Shown piece by piece: positions 24,843-33,353 of a stretch of 45,468 nt of DNA. The notes beneath the pieces are model-generated. The model had not been told where the DNA came from. It saw only the letters and a program-made list of their open reading frames with translations, and made no database searches. The translations under genes and the position numbers were made by a program. Position 1 is the first letter of the stretch, and the number at the start of each line of letters is the position of its first letter. The DNA comes from a bacterium (GTDB taxonomy: Bacteria > Calditrichota > Calditrichia > RBG-13-44-9 > J042). Location: NCBI GenBank assembly GCA_015485355.1, contig WFTQ01000110.1, forward strand, positions 1-45,468, given 5' to 3'.

Positions 24843-25811
24843 ATGGAAAAACCTTTAAAAGTCACCATTCAATCGCCCAATCCCGAACGACTGGACAAAG
24901 CGCTTCACAAGGCACTGCCTCACCTGTCCCGGCGGCATCTTCGCCGACTCATCGAGCAGGGAAGTGTTTACCTCAACAACAAGCGGGTGCGCAAACAATC
25001 GAAAATGCTCATCCCCAGTCAGGCCTACACGGTACAAATCTACGATTACGATGGGAGCGACATCGATGCCTTGGCCCGGGAGGTTTGCTGGGAAGACCGG
25101 ATTCTGTATCGGGATGACCACCTGTTGGCGATCAACAAACCCGCGGGCATCCCCTCCGCCCCTACCCGGGAATCGGCGGTTCACAACCTCTATGCTTATC
25201 TAAAAAAGGCCGGTATCCTGGATACAATCTATTTTCCTTTTCACCGTCTGGACAAGGGCACCACCGGCGTTTTGCTCATCCCCCTCAGCCGCTTAATGAC
25301 CCGGGAGCTGAACCGCCAAATGCAGCAAAACCGGATTCAAAAGGTCTATTTTGCCCTGGTAGAAGGCGTACCCGAGAAGGCCACCTGGACGATCGAAGGA
25401 TACATGGCCCCTCCCAGGGGGCTTCAGCAGCCGGCTAAATTTTCCCGGACTCAACAGCCGGGTTATTTGTATGCTCGCACCGAATTCGTCGCCGAACAAA
25501 CTTCCCCCAATCACCCTGTGTCCCTGGTGCGGATTCTACCGCAAACCGGACGCACGCACCAGATCCGCCTGCACCTGCAAATCAGCCGGCTTCCCGTCCT
25601 GGGCGATACGATCTACCGGTCCGGAGCTTCCCCACGCATCACCGTTCCCCACCTGATGCTTCACTGTTTCGAAATGCAATTCTATCACCCGCTCTTGCGG
25701 AAAACGCTTTCAATCTGCGCCCCTTTGCCAGCCGAATGGGTGCATCTGAGCCGACTATTGTTTCCTGACTTTGACGACCGCTTCTCCCGACTGCAGACGT
25801 CCACCCCCTGA
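24843..25811 (+). CDS. RluA-family pseudouridine synthase
   Basis: The enzyme converts uridine to pseudouridine in rRNA or tRNA. The 322-residue protein has an N-terminal S4 RNA-binding domain (about 13-75), the motif I/II core with catalytic Asp137 in HRLDKGTTGVLL, and motif III RTHQIRLHL near residue 240. The length suits RluA/RluC/RluD-type enzymes. The target site cannot be assigned without comparison. It is transcribed away from the pilus operon. The ribosome site is weak. Confidence 0.93.
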   Translation: MEKPLKVTIQSPNPERLDKALHKALPHLSRRHLRRLIEQGSVYLNNKRVRKQSKMLIPSQAYTVQIYDYDGSDIDALAREVCWEDRILYRDDHLLAINKPAGIPSAPTRESAVHNLYAYLKKAGILDTIYFPFHRLDKGTTGVLLIPLSRLMTRELNRQMQQNRIQKVYFALVEGVPEKATWTIEGYMAPPRGLQQPAKFSRTQQPGYLYARTEFVAEQTSPNHPVSLVRILPQTGRTHQIRLHLQISRLPVLGDTIYRSGASPRITVPHLMLHCFEMQFYHPLLRKTLSICAPLPAEWVHLSRLLFPDFDDRFSRLQTSTP

Positions 25812-25845
25812 TTCGCCCCGCCCAATCTGTTTTCACCCGTCGTGA

Positions 25846-25857
25846 CCGCCCCGGCGG
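25846..25857. repeat. CCGCC/GGCGG palindrome after the pseudouridine synthase gene
   Basis: CCGCC (25846-25850) and GGCGG (25853-25857) are separated by two bases, 34 bases after the stop codon. It belongs with similar GC palindromes in other intergenic gaps of this window. The remainder of 25812-26107 shows no gene apart from the promoter at 26053. Confidence 0.35.
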
Positions 25858-26052
25858 AAACCCGATCCTCAATCAGGAAAAGGGAATACGCTTTTGTCAA
25901 TCGATCATCGGTACCGGGAAGGCCCTCCGCCTTTTACCGGCGCCGCCTCTCCCGGGTTGTTGAGTGCTCCTGGACCGCCTATAGGGACGGCATCGGCATC
26001 ACCCGGTAGGCATTCCCAAACACAAGCGGGATTTACGCTTAATTTTAATCGG

Positions 26053-26081
26053 TTGAAATTATCGCCTCTCCGGCCTATATT
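26053..26081 (+). promoter_or_regulatory. Sigma-70-type promoter of the surface-polymer cluster
   Basis: TTGAAA (26053-26058) and TATATT (26076-26081) are separated by 17 bases. The expected transcription start is about 20 bases before the ATG at 26108. This is the best sigma-70 match seen in the window. Confidence 0.65.
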
Positions 26082-26107
26082 CCTTGCCTTGAATTCAGGG
26101 AGTGAAC

Positions 26108-27799
26108 ATGCGAAACCGTATCGGGTGTATCATCATTCTGGTTTGGCTGACGATGGAAGTGTCGGCACAGAATCCCGTCAGCGTTCCCATTGGCCATCCG
26201 GTTTACCCATTCCTGGACCGCATGGAAACCCTGGGAATACTCCCCAACCTGCTGGATGGGGTCCGCCCTTTACCCCGTAGCACCGTCGCCCGGTGGCTGC
26301 TACAGGTGGATCGAGAACGATTTCAGTTGACCCGCATCGACCGGGAACGCCTGGACAATTTTCTAATGGACTTCCGCTGGGAGATCGATCCCACCCGGCG
26401 ATACCCCGAACTGCCGGAAAATCGCAACTGGTATAGTCCCCTCTCCAGCTGGGGACAATTGAAGAAAGACCTGCGCCGGTTTCTCCAGCGCAACCAGCCC
26501 GAAGAAGAGTTTCACACCCTGGTATGGGAAGACAGCAGCAACAGTTTCTATCTGGATCTGATCCAGGACTATACCTACGAACGCCGAAACGACGGCACCT
26601 ATCGGGTGTTAAACATGCAGAGTTATGCGATTCGGGGGACCATAGGGAAAAATTTCGGATTTGCAGCCAGGGCCAGTCAGGCGGCGCTTTTCGGTGAAAA
26701 ATTCTACCGGGAAGCGCATCCGGAGGTGAAAGGTACTTTTCTCCAGGATCACGGCAAGGTCACCTACTTCGATCGTTCCGGCGGGGAACTGGCCCTGACG
26801 TTGCCCTATTTTCAGGTACGGTTTGCCCAGCAATTTGTGCAGTGGGGACTGGGGGAATCCGGTCAGTTCATCATTTCCGATTATGCAGATCATTTTCCTT
26901 ATTTCCAACTTCAAAAGCGCTGGCGACGGGTAACCTTTTCCTTTATTCACGGCAAATTAGTGGCCGAGGCTTCCGGGGACTCCCTGGCAGGGCGTCCCTA
27001 TTATCCCGATAAATGGATCGTGGCCCACCGTCTGGAAGTCTCCCCCTGGGACCGCTTATCCCTGGCTTTCACCGAATCCTATATCTATGGCAACCGGGGC
27101 ATCGAGTGGGCCTACCTGTTGCCCTTGAACATGTACCGGGCCACAGAACACTATTTACTGGATCGGGACAACAAAACCATCGCCCTGGATGCCGAACTAC
27201 GACTTCAGCGGGGACTGAAACTCTACGGCACCATCTTTCTGGACGAATTTAAACAAAGCCAACTGTTTACCAACTGGTACGGGAATAAACACGCCTTTAT
27301 GATCGGTCTGTGGAACACCGATCCCTTCCGCATTCCCAATTTCAGTATTCGCCTGGAATATGTGGCCATTATGCCCTGGGTGTACACCCATAAATATGCC
27401 GTGAATCGTTACGTGAACAACCTGCAACCCCTGGGATATTGGGCGGGCCCCAATTCCGAGGTCTGGTATTTCCATGTAAAAAAAGATGTTCATCGCCGGC
27501 TCATCGGGGGATTCCGTTTCCGCCAATGGAAACACGGGGAAAACTATCCCAACGAAAACATCGGGGGAGATATCCTGCTGGGATACAATGTGCTTCTGGG
27601 AGATCAGAAAAAACGTCGCACCACGCGTAAATTTCTGGAAGGCATTCTCCGAACAGAAAAGACCATTCAATTCTATCTGCGGTACGAGGTTTTTAACGAC
27701 CTGTTTATCAGCCTTCAATGGCAGAGGCAGCGCATCCAACGGCTGAATCAAAAAACCCATATAACGGAATGGCGTTTTGGCTTTCGCTGGGATTACTGA
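26108..27799 (+). CDS. Outer-membrane beta-barrel protein, capsule-assembly Wzi-like
   Basis: The 563-residue protein has a signal peptide (about 1-20, ending SAQ). After it comes a helical N-terminal region of the type YPFLDRMETLGILP, seen in Wzi-like proteins of Bacteroidota and related phyla. A long series of amphipathic, Tyr/Trp/Arg-rich strands follows, ending in a Phe/Trp/Tyr pattern (FGFRWDY) typical of barrels. Wzi of Escherichia coli is an outer-membrane lectin that holds capsule on the cell. The assignment rests on overall pattern rather than a catalytic motif. The start is at ATG 26108, with GGGAG five bases upstream. The next gene overlaps it by 23 bases. Confidence 0.65.
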   Translation: MRNRIGCIIILVWLTMEVSAQNPVSVPIGHPVYPFLDRMETLGILPNLLDGVRPLPRSTVARWLLQVDRERFQLTRIDRERLDNFLMDFRWEIDPTRRYPELPENRNWYSPLSSWGQLKKDLRRFLQRNQPEEEFHTLVWEDSSNSFYLDLIQDYTYERRNDGTYRVLNMQSYAIRGTIGKNFGFAARASQAALFGEKFYREAHPEVKGTFLQDHGKVTYFDRSGGELALTLPYFQVRFAQQFVQWGLGESGQFIISDYADHFPYFQLQKRWRRVTFSFIHGKLVAEASGDSLAGRPYYPDKWIVAHRLEVSPWDRLSLAFTESYIYGNRGIEWAYLLPLNMYRATEHYLLDRDNKTIALDAELRLQRGLKLYGTIFLDEFKQSQLFTNWYGNKHAFMIGLWNTDPFRIPNFSIRLEYVAIMPWVYTHKYAVNRYVNNLQPLGYWAGPNSEVWYFHVKKDVHRRLIGGFRFRQWKHGENYPNENIGGDILLGYNVLLGDQKKRRTTRKFLEGILRTEKTIQFYLRYEVFNDLFISLQWQRQRIQRLNQKTHITEWRFGFRWDY

Positions 27800-28898
27800 C
27801 AGCTTCATTTTCTCCTGGATATTCGCCGCCATTGCCGGCATCTATTTTCTGACACTTTTTGGGGTATTCATCGGGCTTATGCGGTTAAGAGACCCCCGGT
27901 CCACGGATGCGCCCGGCGTCAGCGTAGTGATCGCTGTGCGCAATGAAGCCGAGCACATCTCTGCCTGTCTGGAAAGCCTGGAACGGCTGGAATATCCCCG
28001 GGAACGATTGGAAATCATTTTAGTGGACGACCACTCCCAGGACCACACGCCGAGTCTGATCCGCCGGACGGCCGATAGGTACGCCCACTGGAAATTCCTT
28101 GCTTTGAATCAAAAAAGCCGGACCCTGCGAGGCAAAAAAAATGCGCTGCTTCAGGGGATTGCCGCGGCTAAGGGCGAGATCATCTTCACCACAGATGCCG
28201 ATTGCATAGTACCCCCCGGCTGGATCAAACACATGGTACGCTATTTCGAGCCGGGAGTATCCATGGTACTGGGGTATTCCCCCCTTTTACCGGGAAAAGG
28301 CTGGTGGCATCCGATTCTGGCCTTCGACAACCTCTTTTCGGCCATCGCCGCCGCTGCACCCACCCAATTGGGACACCCCATTACCAGCGTCGGACGGAAC
28401 CTGGCTTATCGTAAAACGGCCTACGAAAATGTGGGCAGTTTTCTGGCCCTTAAAAAATTCCGCAGCGGAGACGACGTTCACCTTACTGAGCGGTTCCGAT
28501 ACATGAAGGCAGGAAAGATCGTTTTTTGCGCTCATCCGGATACGTTTGTCCCCACCATTCCACCCGGCAGTCACAAAGAAATCCTGCACTCCCAATTGCG
28601 CAAACACAGCAAAATATTTAAACAAACTCCCTCCGCCATCGCTGTTTCTCTGGCAATATTTCTATCCTATTGCTGCTTAACGTTCTTTCCGCTGATTGTC
28701 CCTCAGTATTTCATTCCCTGGACCTATGTCATGGCGGCCAAATTTTTACTGGAATTCGTGGATTTAACCCTGGCCGCTTTTATCTTCCACCAGAAGGCAC
28801 TCATCAAATACTTTCCTCTGATGCAAATTGTTTACCCGTTTTATATATTTTTGTTCAGTGGATTGGGCGCACTGGATCGATATCGCTGGAAGGAATAA
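27777..28898 (+). CDS. Membrane-bound family 2 glycosyltransferase
   Basis: The 373-residue protein has an N-terminal membrane helix (about 8-35), then a GT-A fold domain: VSVVIAVRNEAEHI (about 49), VDDHSQDHT, the DXD motif in TTDADC, and an acceptor-site acidic motif GDDVHLTERF. Two to three C-terminal membrane helices (about 285-365) follow. Such enzymes transfer sugar from a nucleotide- or lipid-linked donor onto a lipid or polymer at the cytoplasmic face. The only suitable start is TTG 27777 inside the end of the upstream gene, with GGA eight bases before it. The overlap suggests translational coupling. Confidence 0.9.
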   Translation: MAFAGITDSFIFSWIFAAIAGIYFLTLFGVFIGLMRLRDPRSTDAPGVSVVIAVRNEAEHISACLESLERLEYPRERLEIILVDDHSQDHTPSLIRRTADRYAHWKFLALNQKSRTLRGKKNALLQGIAAAKGEIIFTTDADCIVPPGWIKHMVRYFEPGVSMVLGYSPLLPGKGWWHPILAFDNLFSAIAAAAPTQLGHPITSVGRNLAYRKTAYENVGSFLALKKFRSGDDVHLTERFRYMKAGKIVFCAHPDTFVPTIPPGSHKEILHSQLRKHSKIFKQTPSAIAVSLAIFLSYCCLTFFPLIVPQYFIPWTYVMAAKFLLEFVDLTLAAFIFHQKALIKYFPLMQIVYPFYIFLFSGLGALDRYRWKE

Positions 28899-28901
28899 TC
28901 T

Positions 28902-29831
28902 TTGTTGAAAACACCATTGGGACAACGTTGGCTGTATTGGAGCCAACTCTCTATCAGTCTGGGGCTGATGGGTTGGATTGTTGTTCAGGTCAACCCGTCG
29001 ACCATGTTGGCTTTTTATCCCCGACTTTCGCCGGCAACCTTATTCTTTCTGGTCATGGCAACCGTGGCGAATATAACCGTACAATTCTGGCGCTGGCGAT
29101 GGTTGATTCGGGAATATTCCACCGATTTTCGTCCTCAAGATCTCCTGCCCTCCTTTTTTGCCGGTTTTGCTTTTCGGCTGATCCTGCCTGGTGGTCACGC
29201 CGAAATCACCAAAATCTTTCTTCTGCCGGGACGGAAACGGGGCAAGGTGCTGGCCTTCGGAATGGAACGATTTTTCCAGACGTTCATCAAACTATTGTTT
29301 CTGGTGGCGGCACTGGCCGTTCTTTTTCCCCGTTACCGCTTGCCGGCTGGCCTCCTGGTGATGGTCTTACTGGCCTTCTACTTCTGGGCTCCCTCGCTTT
29401 CATTCTGGAAAAAAATCGAAGAAAAACCCGGCAACGGCCGTCGAACCTTCGTTCAGAATTTCTATTACTCGGGGCTCATGTTTCTGTGCCTGAGTGCCCA
29501 ATATTACCTGATCTTTCGGAATCCCTACCCCTTAAAAGGGTCATTAATCCTGGCCACCACGGCACTCTTGTGGAGTAGTGGTCTGGTACCCTTTACGATT
29601 TCCGGAATGGGTATTCGGGAATGGCTGGCATCGTATCTGTTCCCCCTCCAGGGCATAACGGCGGCCGATGCGGTTGCGGCCACCCTGTTCATCTTTTTCC
29701 TGAACAGCATTCTTCCCGCGGTTATCGGGGTGTATTACATTCATCGGCGACGCCATCACCTGAAAGACATTCCTCCCACCATAAGAGATTCCGTGCGGCA
29801 ATTGAAGGACCGGCTCCGTTCCAGCCGGTAA
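28902..29831 (+). CDS. Flippase-like integral membrane protein (LPG synthase TM / UPF0104 family)
   Basis: The 309-residue protein has about eight membrane helices and the family patterns WRWRWLIREY near residue 65, AGFAFRLILPGGHAE near 90 and SGMGIREWLA near 235. This domain occurs in MprF-type lysyl-phosphatidylglycerol synthases and in stand-alone proteins found next to glycosyltransferases, where it is thought to move or synthesise modified lipids. It starts at TTG 28902 or 28905 with AAGGA upstream, three bases after the glycosyltransferase. Its function here is inferred from context. Confidence 0.85.
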   Translation: MLKTPLGQRWLYWSQLSISLGLMGWIVVQVNPSTMLAFYPRLSPATLFFLVMATVANITVQFWRWRWLIREYSTDFRPQDLLPSFFAGFAFRLILPGGHAEITKIFLLPGRKRGKVLAFGMERFFQTFIKLLFLVAALAVLFPRYRLPAGLLVMVLLAFYFWAPSLSFWKKIEEKPGNGRRTFVQNFYYSGLMFLCLSAQYYLIFRNPYPLKGSLILATTALLWSSGLVPFTISGMGIREWLASYLFPLQGITAADAVAATLFIFFLNSILPAVIGVYYIHRRRHHLKDIPPTIRDSVRQLKDRLRSSR

Positions 29832-30063
29832 ACCACCGGCAAAAACTCCGGAACCTTAGACCGGGCAACGCATTTAAGACGAAACAACCTGGAAACGAAG
29901 CATGGAAAAACCGCTTTCCGGTAGGTTGCCCGATAAAACGGCAAGGCACTGCTTCAGCGCAACGTTCAATTTCCCCGGCTTCCCGGGTCGACGGCGTCAC
30001 GGCAGACCGGCGTTTTTGCTTCACCATCGCTATATTGACGATCCCCAGCCAACGAGTCGATCC

Positions 30064-31185
30064 ATGACGGCCTTGACTCCCCAAATGGATGCCTCCTTCC
30101 GTCCCACGATATGGAGGCGCTGGTTGAACCTGCCTTTCCGATCCCTACTTCGAGAATGGCGTTTCTCCGGTGTTCGCTGGAACCTGCCCCGCATTCTCAA
30201 TCTTATCCAGATTTTGCTTTCCCTGTCAATATCTCGCATCATTCGTCGACCGGTGGTCTGGGGTATCCCACCCCTGCTCATGATAGAACCCACTAACCTC
30301 TGCAATCTGAAGTGCCCCATGTGTCCGTCGGGCAACGGGACCATGACCCGGCCACGGGGCAAATTGGATATCCGGTGGTACCTCAAACTGCTGGACGAGA
30401 TCGGCGATCGCCTGATACAAATCCAACTCTGGAACCAGGGGGAACCGTTTATTCACCACCAGTTGTTGCATCTGATTCGTCATGCAAAACGAAAAGGGAT
30501 TATGGTGATCACATCCACCAATGGTCACTTCCTGCACCGGGATGAACAGGTCAAGGCGCTGGTCCGATCGGGACTAAGCAAACTGATCTTTTCTCTGGAT
30601 GGCACGCATCCCGATACCTATGCCCGCTACCGGGTGGGGGGAAATTTTCATCGGGTTCTGGAAGGCCTCCGGCGACTGGTACGGATCCGGCGGGAACTTC
30701 GTTCGGCAACCCCCATCATCGAACTGCAATTCCTGGTGCTTCGCTACAATCAACAGGAAATCGCCCGCCTCATTCGGCTGGGGCGTCAACTGGGAATCGA
30801 TCGGATCGTTTTGAAGAGCGTGCAAATCTACTCCCGGGAACAGGCGGAGACGTTTCTGCCGGATGATCCGCGATTTAACCGCTATCGGTGGAAATCCCCA
30901 GAAGTGTTCCTCAAAGGACGATTACCCGATTGGTGTAAACGCCTGTGGTTGAATCCTGCTATCAACTGGGATGGAAGCTTTTCTCCCTGCTGTTTTGACA
31001 AAGACGCCCAATGGGCCGTGGGGAACTTGTTTCGGGAAGGACAGCCCTTTGTGAAATTGTGGAAAAGTCCCGCCTTTCAACAATTTCGGGTTCTGGTGCT
31101 CTCCCGTCGGAGGGAAATTTCCATTTGCCGTAACTGCACCGAGGGGCTTCCCCAGCCCTATACTTACGTCGTCGAATTGTCCTGA
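30064..31185 (+). CDS. Radical SAM/SPASM-domain protein
   Basis: Counting from ATG 30064 the protein is 373 residues. The radical SAM cluster motif CNLKCPMC begins at residue 80, after IEPTNLC. The C-terminal part has a SPASM-type set of cysteines (WCKR, then DGSFSPCCFD, then ICRNC) for one or more auxiliary clusters. The GNF...VLEGL and SLDGT patterns are typical. SPASM enzymes modify peptides, proteins or sugars and lipids. The start is uncertain: an in-frame ATG at 29902 with GGAAAC upstream would add 54 residues, but that stretch does not look coding. It is the last gene of the surface cluster. No small peptide substrate gene is evident nearby. Confidence 0.85.
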   Translation: MTALTPQMDASFRPTIWRRWLNLPFRSLLREWRFSGVRWNLPRILNLIQILLSLSISRIIRRPVVWGIPPLLMIEPTNLCNLKCPMCPSGNGTMTRPRGKLDIRWYLKLLDEIGDRLIQIQLWNQGEPFIHHQLLHLIRHAKRKGIMVITSTNGHFLHRDEQVKALVRSGLSKLIFSLDGTHPDTYARYRVGGNFHRVLEGLRRLVRIRRELRSATPIIELQFLVLRYNQQEIARLIRLGRQLGIDRIVLKSVQIYSREQAETFLPDDPRFNRYRWKSPEVFLKGRLPDWCKRLWLNPAINWDGSFSPCCFDKDAQWAVGNLFREGQPFVKLWKSPAFQQFRVLVLSRRREISICRNCTEGLPQPYTYVVELS

Positions 31186-31500
31186 GGCGGTTTCCCTTCC
31201 CTGGTCCCCGCCGGGCTTAATTCATGGCCGTAACGCAACGCACATGCTTCCGTTTCCCTCCTGTCGGGGAGATCGAAGGTGATTTTCCCTGTCACCAGCG
31301 GCCCGATTCCGGGCCCATCCATCTTTATATCCCCTGCATTGGGAAAGCATGTCGACGGCGTTTTCCACGGCGGTAGCACGCACCGCTGCAACAATCATGG
31401 GGATGGGGCCTCCTTGAGAAAAAACCGAATTCCCATCGAGCCGATGGTTGGGAATGATAATTCCACCATTTACGATGTGGATACCTGGGTTCCGCCTGTG
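31186..31500 (-). pseudogene. Possible frameshifted gene remnant in a 500-base gap
   Basis: The gap 31186-31683 has no intact gene. On the minus strand one open frame (about 31330-31500, containing NSVFSQGGPIPMIVAAVRAT) and a second frame (about 31190-31350, containing GIGPLVTGKITFDLPDRRE) are both protein-like and would join by a single frameshift near 31320-31350. No ribosome site or family could be recognised, so this may be a decayed gene or chance. Confidence 0.25.
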
Positions 31501-31509
31501 GCAGGCGGA
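31491..31509. repeat. Perfect TCCGCCTG/CAGGCGGA palindrome
   Basis: An 8-bp perfect stem (31491-31498 with 31502-31509) and 3-base loop lie in the gap between two convergent genes. There is no U-tract. It resembles the CCGCC/GGCGG palindromes near 12133 and 25846. Confidence 0.45.
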
Positions 31510-31627
31510 CACCTACCGCCGCGCCTTTTGGCAAGGAGAGCGGCCCGCTCGGGAAAACCTTGGGGTTTTGGGCGGCCGATCTGTAACATTGTGGTTTGCA
31601 TTGGCAACCGGATGGTACAAACACGAA

Positions 31628-31654
31628 CAGCCGACCCGCTGAACGGATCGGCTG
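31628..31654 (-). terminator. Terminator hairpin after the HAO gene
   Basis: On the minus strand CAGCCGA-T-CCG pairs with CGG-G-TCGGCTG around a 5-base loop. A G-T wobble there becomes an A-C mismatch on the plus strand, so the hairpin fits the minus direction better. It lies 29 bases beyond the HAO stop codon and is followed by a moderately U-rich run (TTCGTGTTTGT). Confidence 0.55.
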
Positions 31655-31683
31655 CTGTGGCTGTTACAACCCGTGGGGGCGGG

Positions 31684-33306
31684 TCAGTAACCTGATGTGC
31701 CTTTCTGAAAAGGTATATCAAAGGACTTCAGATTCAATTTCTGCTGGGGATACAACTCTTTCAAATCGATCTTCAAATTCTTCATCAATTCCTCATGCAA
31801 TTCCGGTAACGGATAAATTCGACCGATCTCTTTGTCTTTATTCTGATAGATTTCCTCGTACATGGCCCATTGTTTGTCGGTTAATAACCCTTTTTCGTAG
31901 GCGGCCTTTACATTCTGGTACACAATTTCCCAATAATCGGGAATGCGGTCCATGGGCAGTTGCCCCCGATACATCAGAGCCGACGGCCCCCAGGTGCTGC
32001 CCGGAATGTCGTACAAAGCATACATGATGAATTTATTGGGATCCTTACTATTCATCCATTCTTTGGCTTCCGGTACTCCGTGTTCCGCCCCGTATTCGAT
32101 AATTTTAATCAGGTTTTCCTGCAATTCCCAGATGCCATGCCATTGCGTATAGTCGGCCCCCATCATCTGAGCCCCATGGCGGAAACGGCGCCCTTCGTGG
32201 TGCCAATTCCGATAGGCGATCTGTTCCACTTCTTCATCATAGCCCTCTTTAGGCCAGTTGGTAATGAACTCGCCTTCATACATAAACCGATCCGTTTTTA
32301 TAACGTTATATTGCTTTAAAAGATTCATCCAATCGATGGTGGCCTTCCAGATTTCGTTGTATTGCAGGTTTACCAGATCGGCCACCAGCAGATAGCGATC
32401 AGTAAAGCTCTGGGAATGGCACTGGTAGCACACTCCTTCCATATTGGCGCGTTTTTCCTGCCAGGGAATGCCTCCCCAGTATTCCTGGGTTCGCACCGAA
32501 AACGGCGCCTGGCTTTCCCAGGTCAACCGGTTGCTGACGTTGTGCGTGGATTGCTGATTGGTGCGGGTGGCACTCATGTGGCAGGTGGCACAGGTAGGCG
32601 CACTAAAGGGCACCGGATCCCCGGGGGGATAGTTCCAATCCCACTCATCCCCATGGGCCACATACATATTCCCATGTTTGGACTCCAGGTAAATTTCGAT
32701 ATGGGGATGATCCGGTCCGATATGACATTCGCCGCAGGTCTCCGGATGCCGGGCCTGTTTCAAAGAAAAACGATGCTTAGAATGGCAGGCATCGCACTCC
32801 CCGATACTCCCATCCGGCCAGTAATTGCCGATATTATGGCACTGCTCGCATCCATGCTTGGTGGTAAGGGTCGGCTGAAAGACGTTGCGATCGGAACCCT
32901 TCAGGGCCATCATAATTTGGGCCGCCGCATGTTTACTGTTATTAAACTCTTTCACCTGATCTTCGTGGCACTTGTTGCAATCCTTCGGGGTGGGATGCTT
33001 GCCGATTAAAAATTCGCTTTCCGGACAACGAAAGGCGTCAAAATCGTCCGCCGCCGCCTCGTGACATTCGTTGCAACCTATACCCATCACCGCATGACGA
33101 CTTTCCTTCCATTCATCAATCAGCTTCACCGCAACGCCCCGTTTTTCGTGGCAATTAATACATTTCGCCGTGGTTTCATCGATCTCAATTTCGGGTTTAA
33201 AGGTGCGCGTCTTCTTCATCTCGACTCCCGCCACGATCAGCAAAGCCACAATCAGCAAGACACTGAAAATCCCGATTAACCATTGCTGTGCTTTTACAAT
33301 ATCCAT
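31684..33306 (-). CDS. hao: Octaheme cytochrome c of the hydroxylamine oxidoreductase (HAO) family
   Basis: The 540-residue protein has an N-terminal membrane anchor (about 8-28) and eight CxxCH heme motifs at residues 49, 78, 110, 153, 171, 191, 239 and 293, the number and crowding of the HAO family. A helical C-terminal domain (about 300-540) follows, with GADYTQWHG near 383. Aerobic nitrifiers use HAO to oxidise hydroxylamine; HAO-family proteins of epsilonproteobacteria without the crosslinking tyrosine reduce nitrite or hydroxylamine. With nap genes upstream and no nrfA in view, nitrite reduction to ammonium is the likelier role. Whether the P460 crosslink tyrosine is present needs an alignment. 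AGGAGG precedes the ATG. The cytochrome b gene ends 47 bases upstream. The membrane anchor suggests quinol-pool or complex attachment. Confidence 0.9.
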   Translation of the reverse strand: MDIVKAQQWLIGIFSVLLIVALLIVAGVEMKKTRTFKPEIEIDETTAKCINCHEKRGVAVKLIDEWKESRHAVMGIGCNECHEAAADDFDAFRCPESEFLIGKHPTPKDCNKCHEDQVKEFNNSKHAAAQIMMALKGSDRNVFQPTLTTKHGCEQCHNIGNYWPDGSIGECDACHSKHRFSLKQARHPETCGECHIGPDHPHIEIYLESKHGNMYVAHGDEWDWNYPPGDPVPFSAPTCATCHMSATRTNQQSTHNVSNRLTWESQAPFSVRTQEYWGGIPWQEKRANMEGVCYQCHSQSFTDRYLLVADLVNLQYNEIWKATIDWMNLLKQYNVIKTDRFMYEGEFITNWPKEGYDEEVEQIAYRNWHHEGRRFRHGAQMMGADYTQWHGIWELQENLIKIIEYGAEHGVPEAKEWMNSKDPNKFIMYALYDIPGSTWGPSALMYRGQLPMDRIPDYWEIVYQNVKAAYEKGLLTDKQWAMYEEIYQNKDKEIGRIYPLPELHEELMKNLKIDLKELYPQQKLNLKSFDIPFQKGTSGY

Positions 33307-33353
33307 ATCGACCTCCTGATAAGATTAACGTGTTATCTTCATTTTCCTCCATT

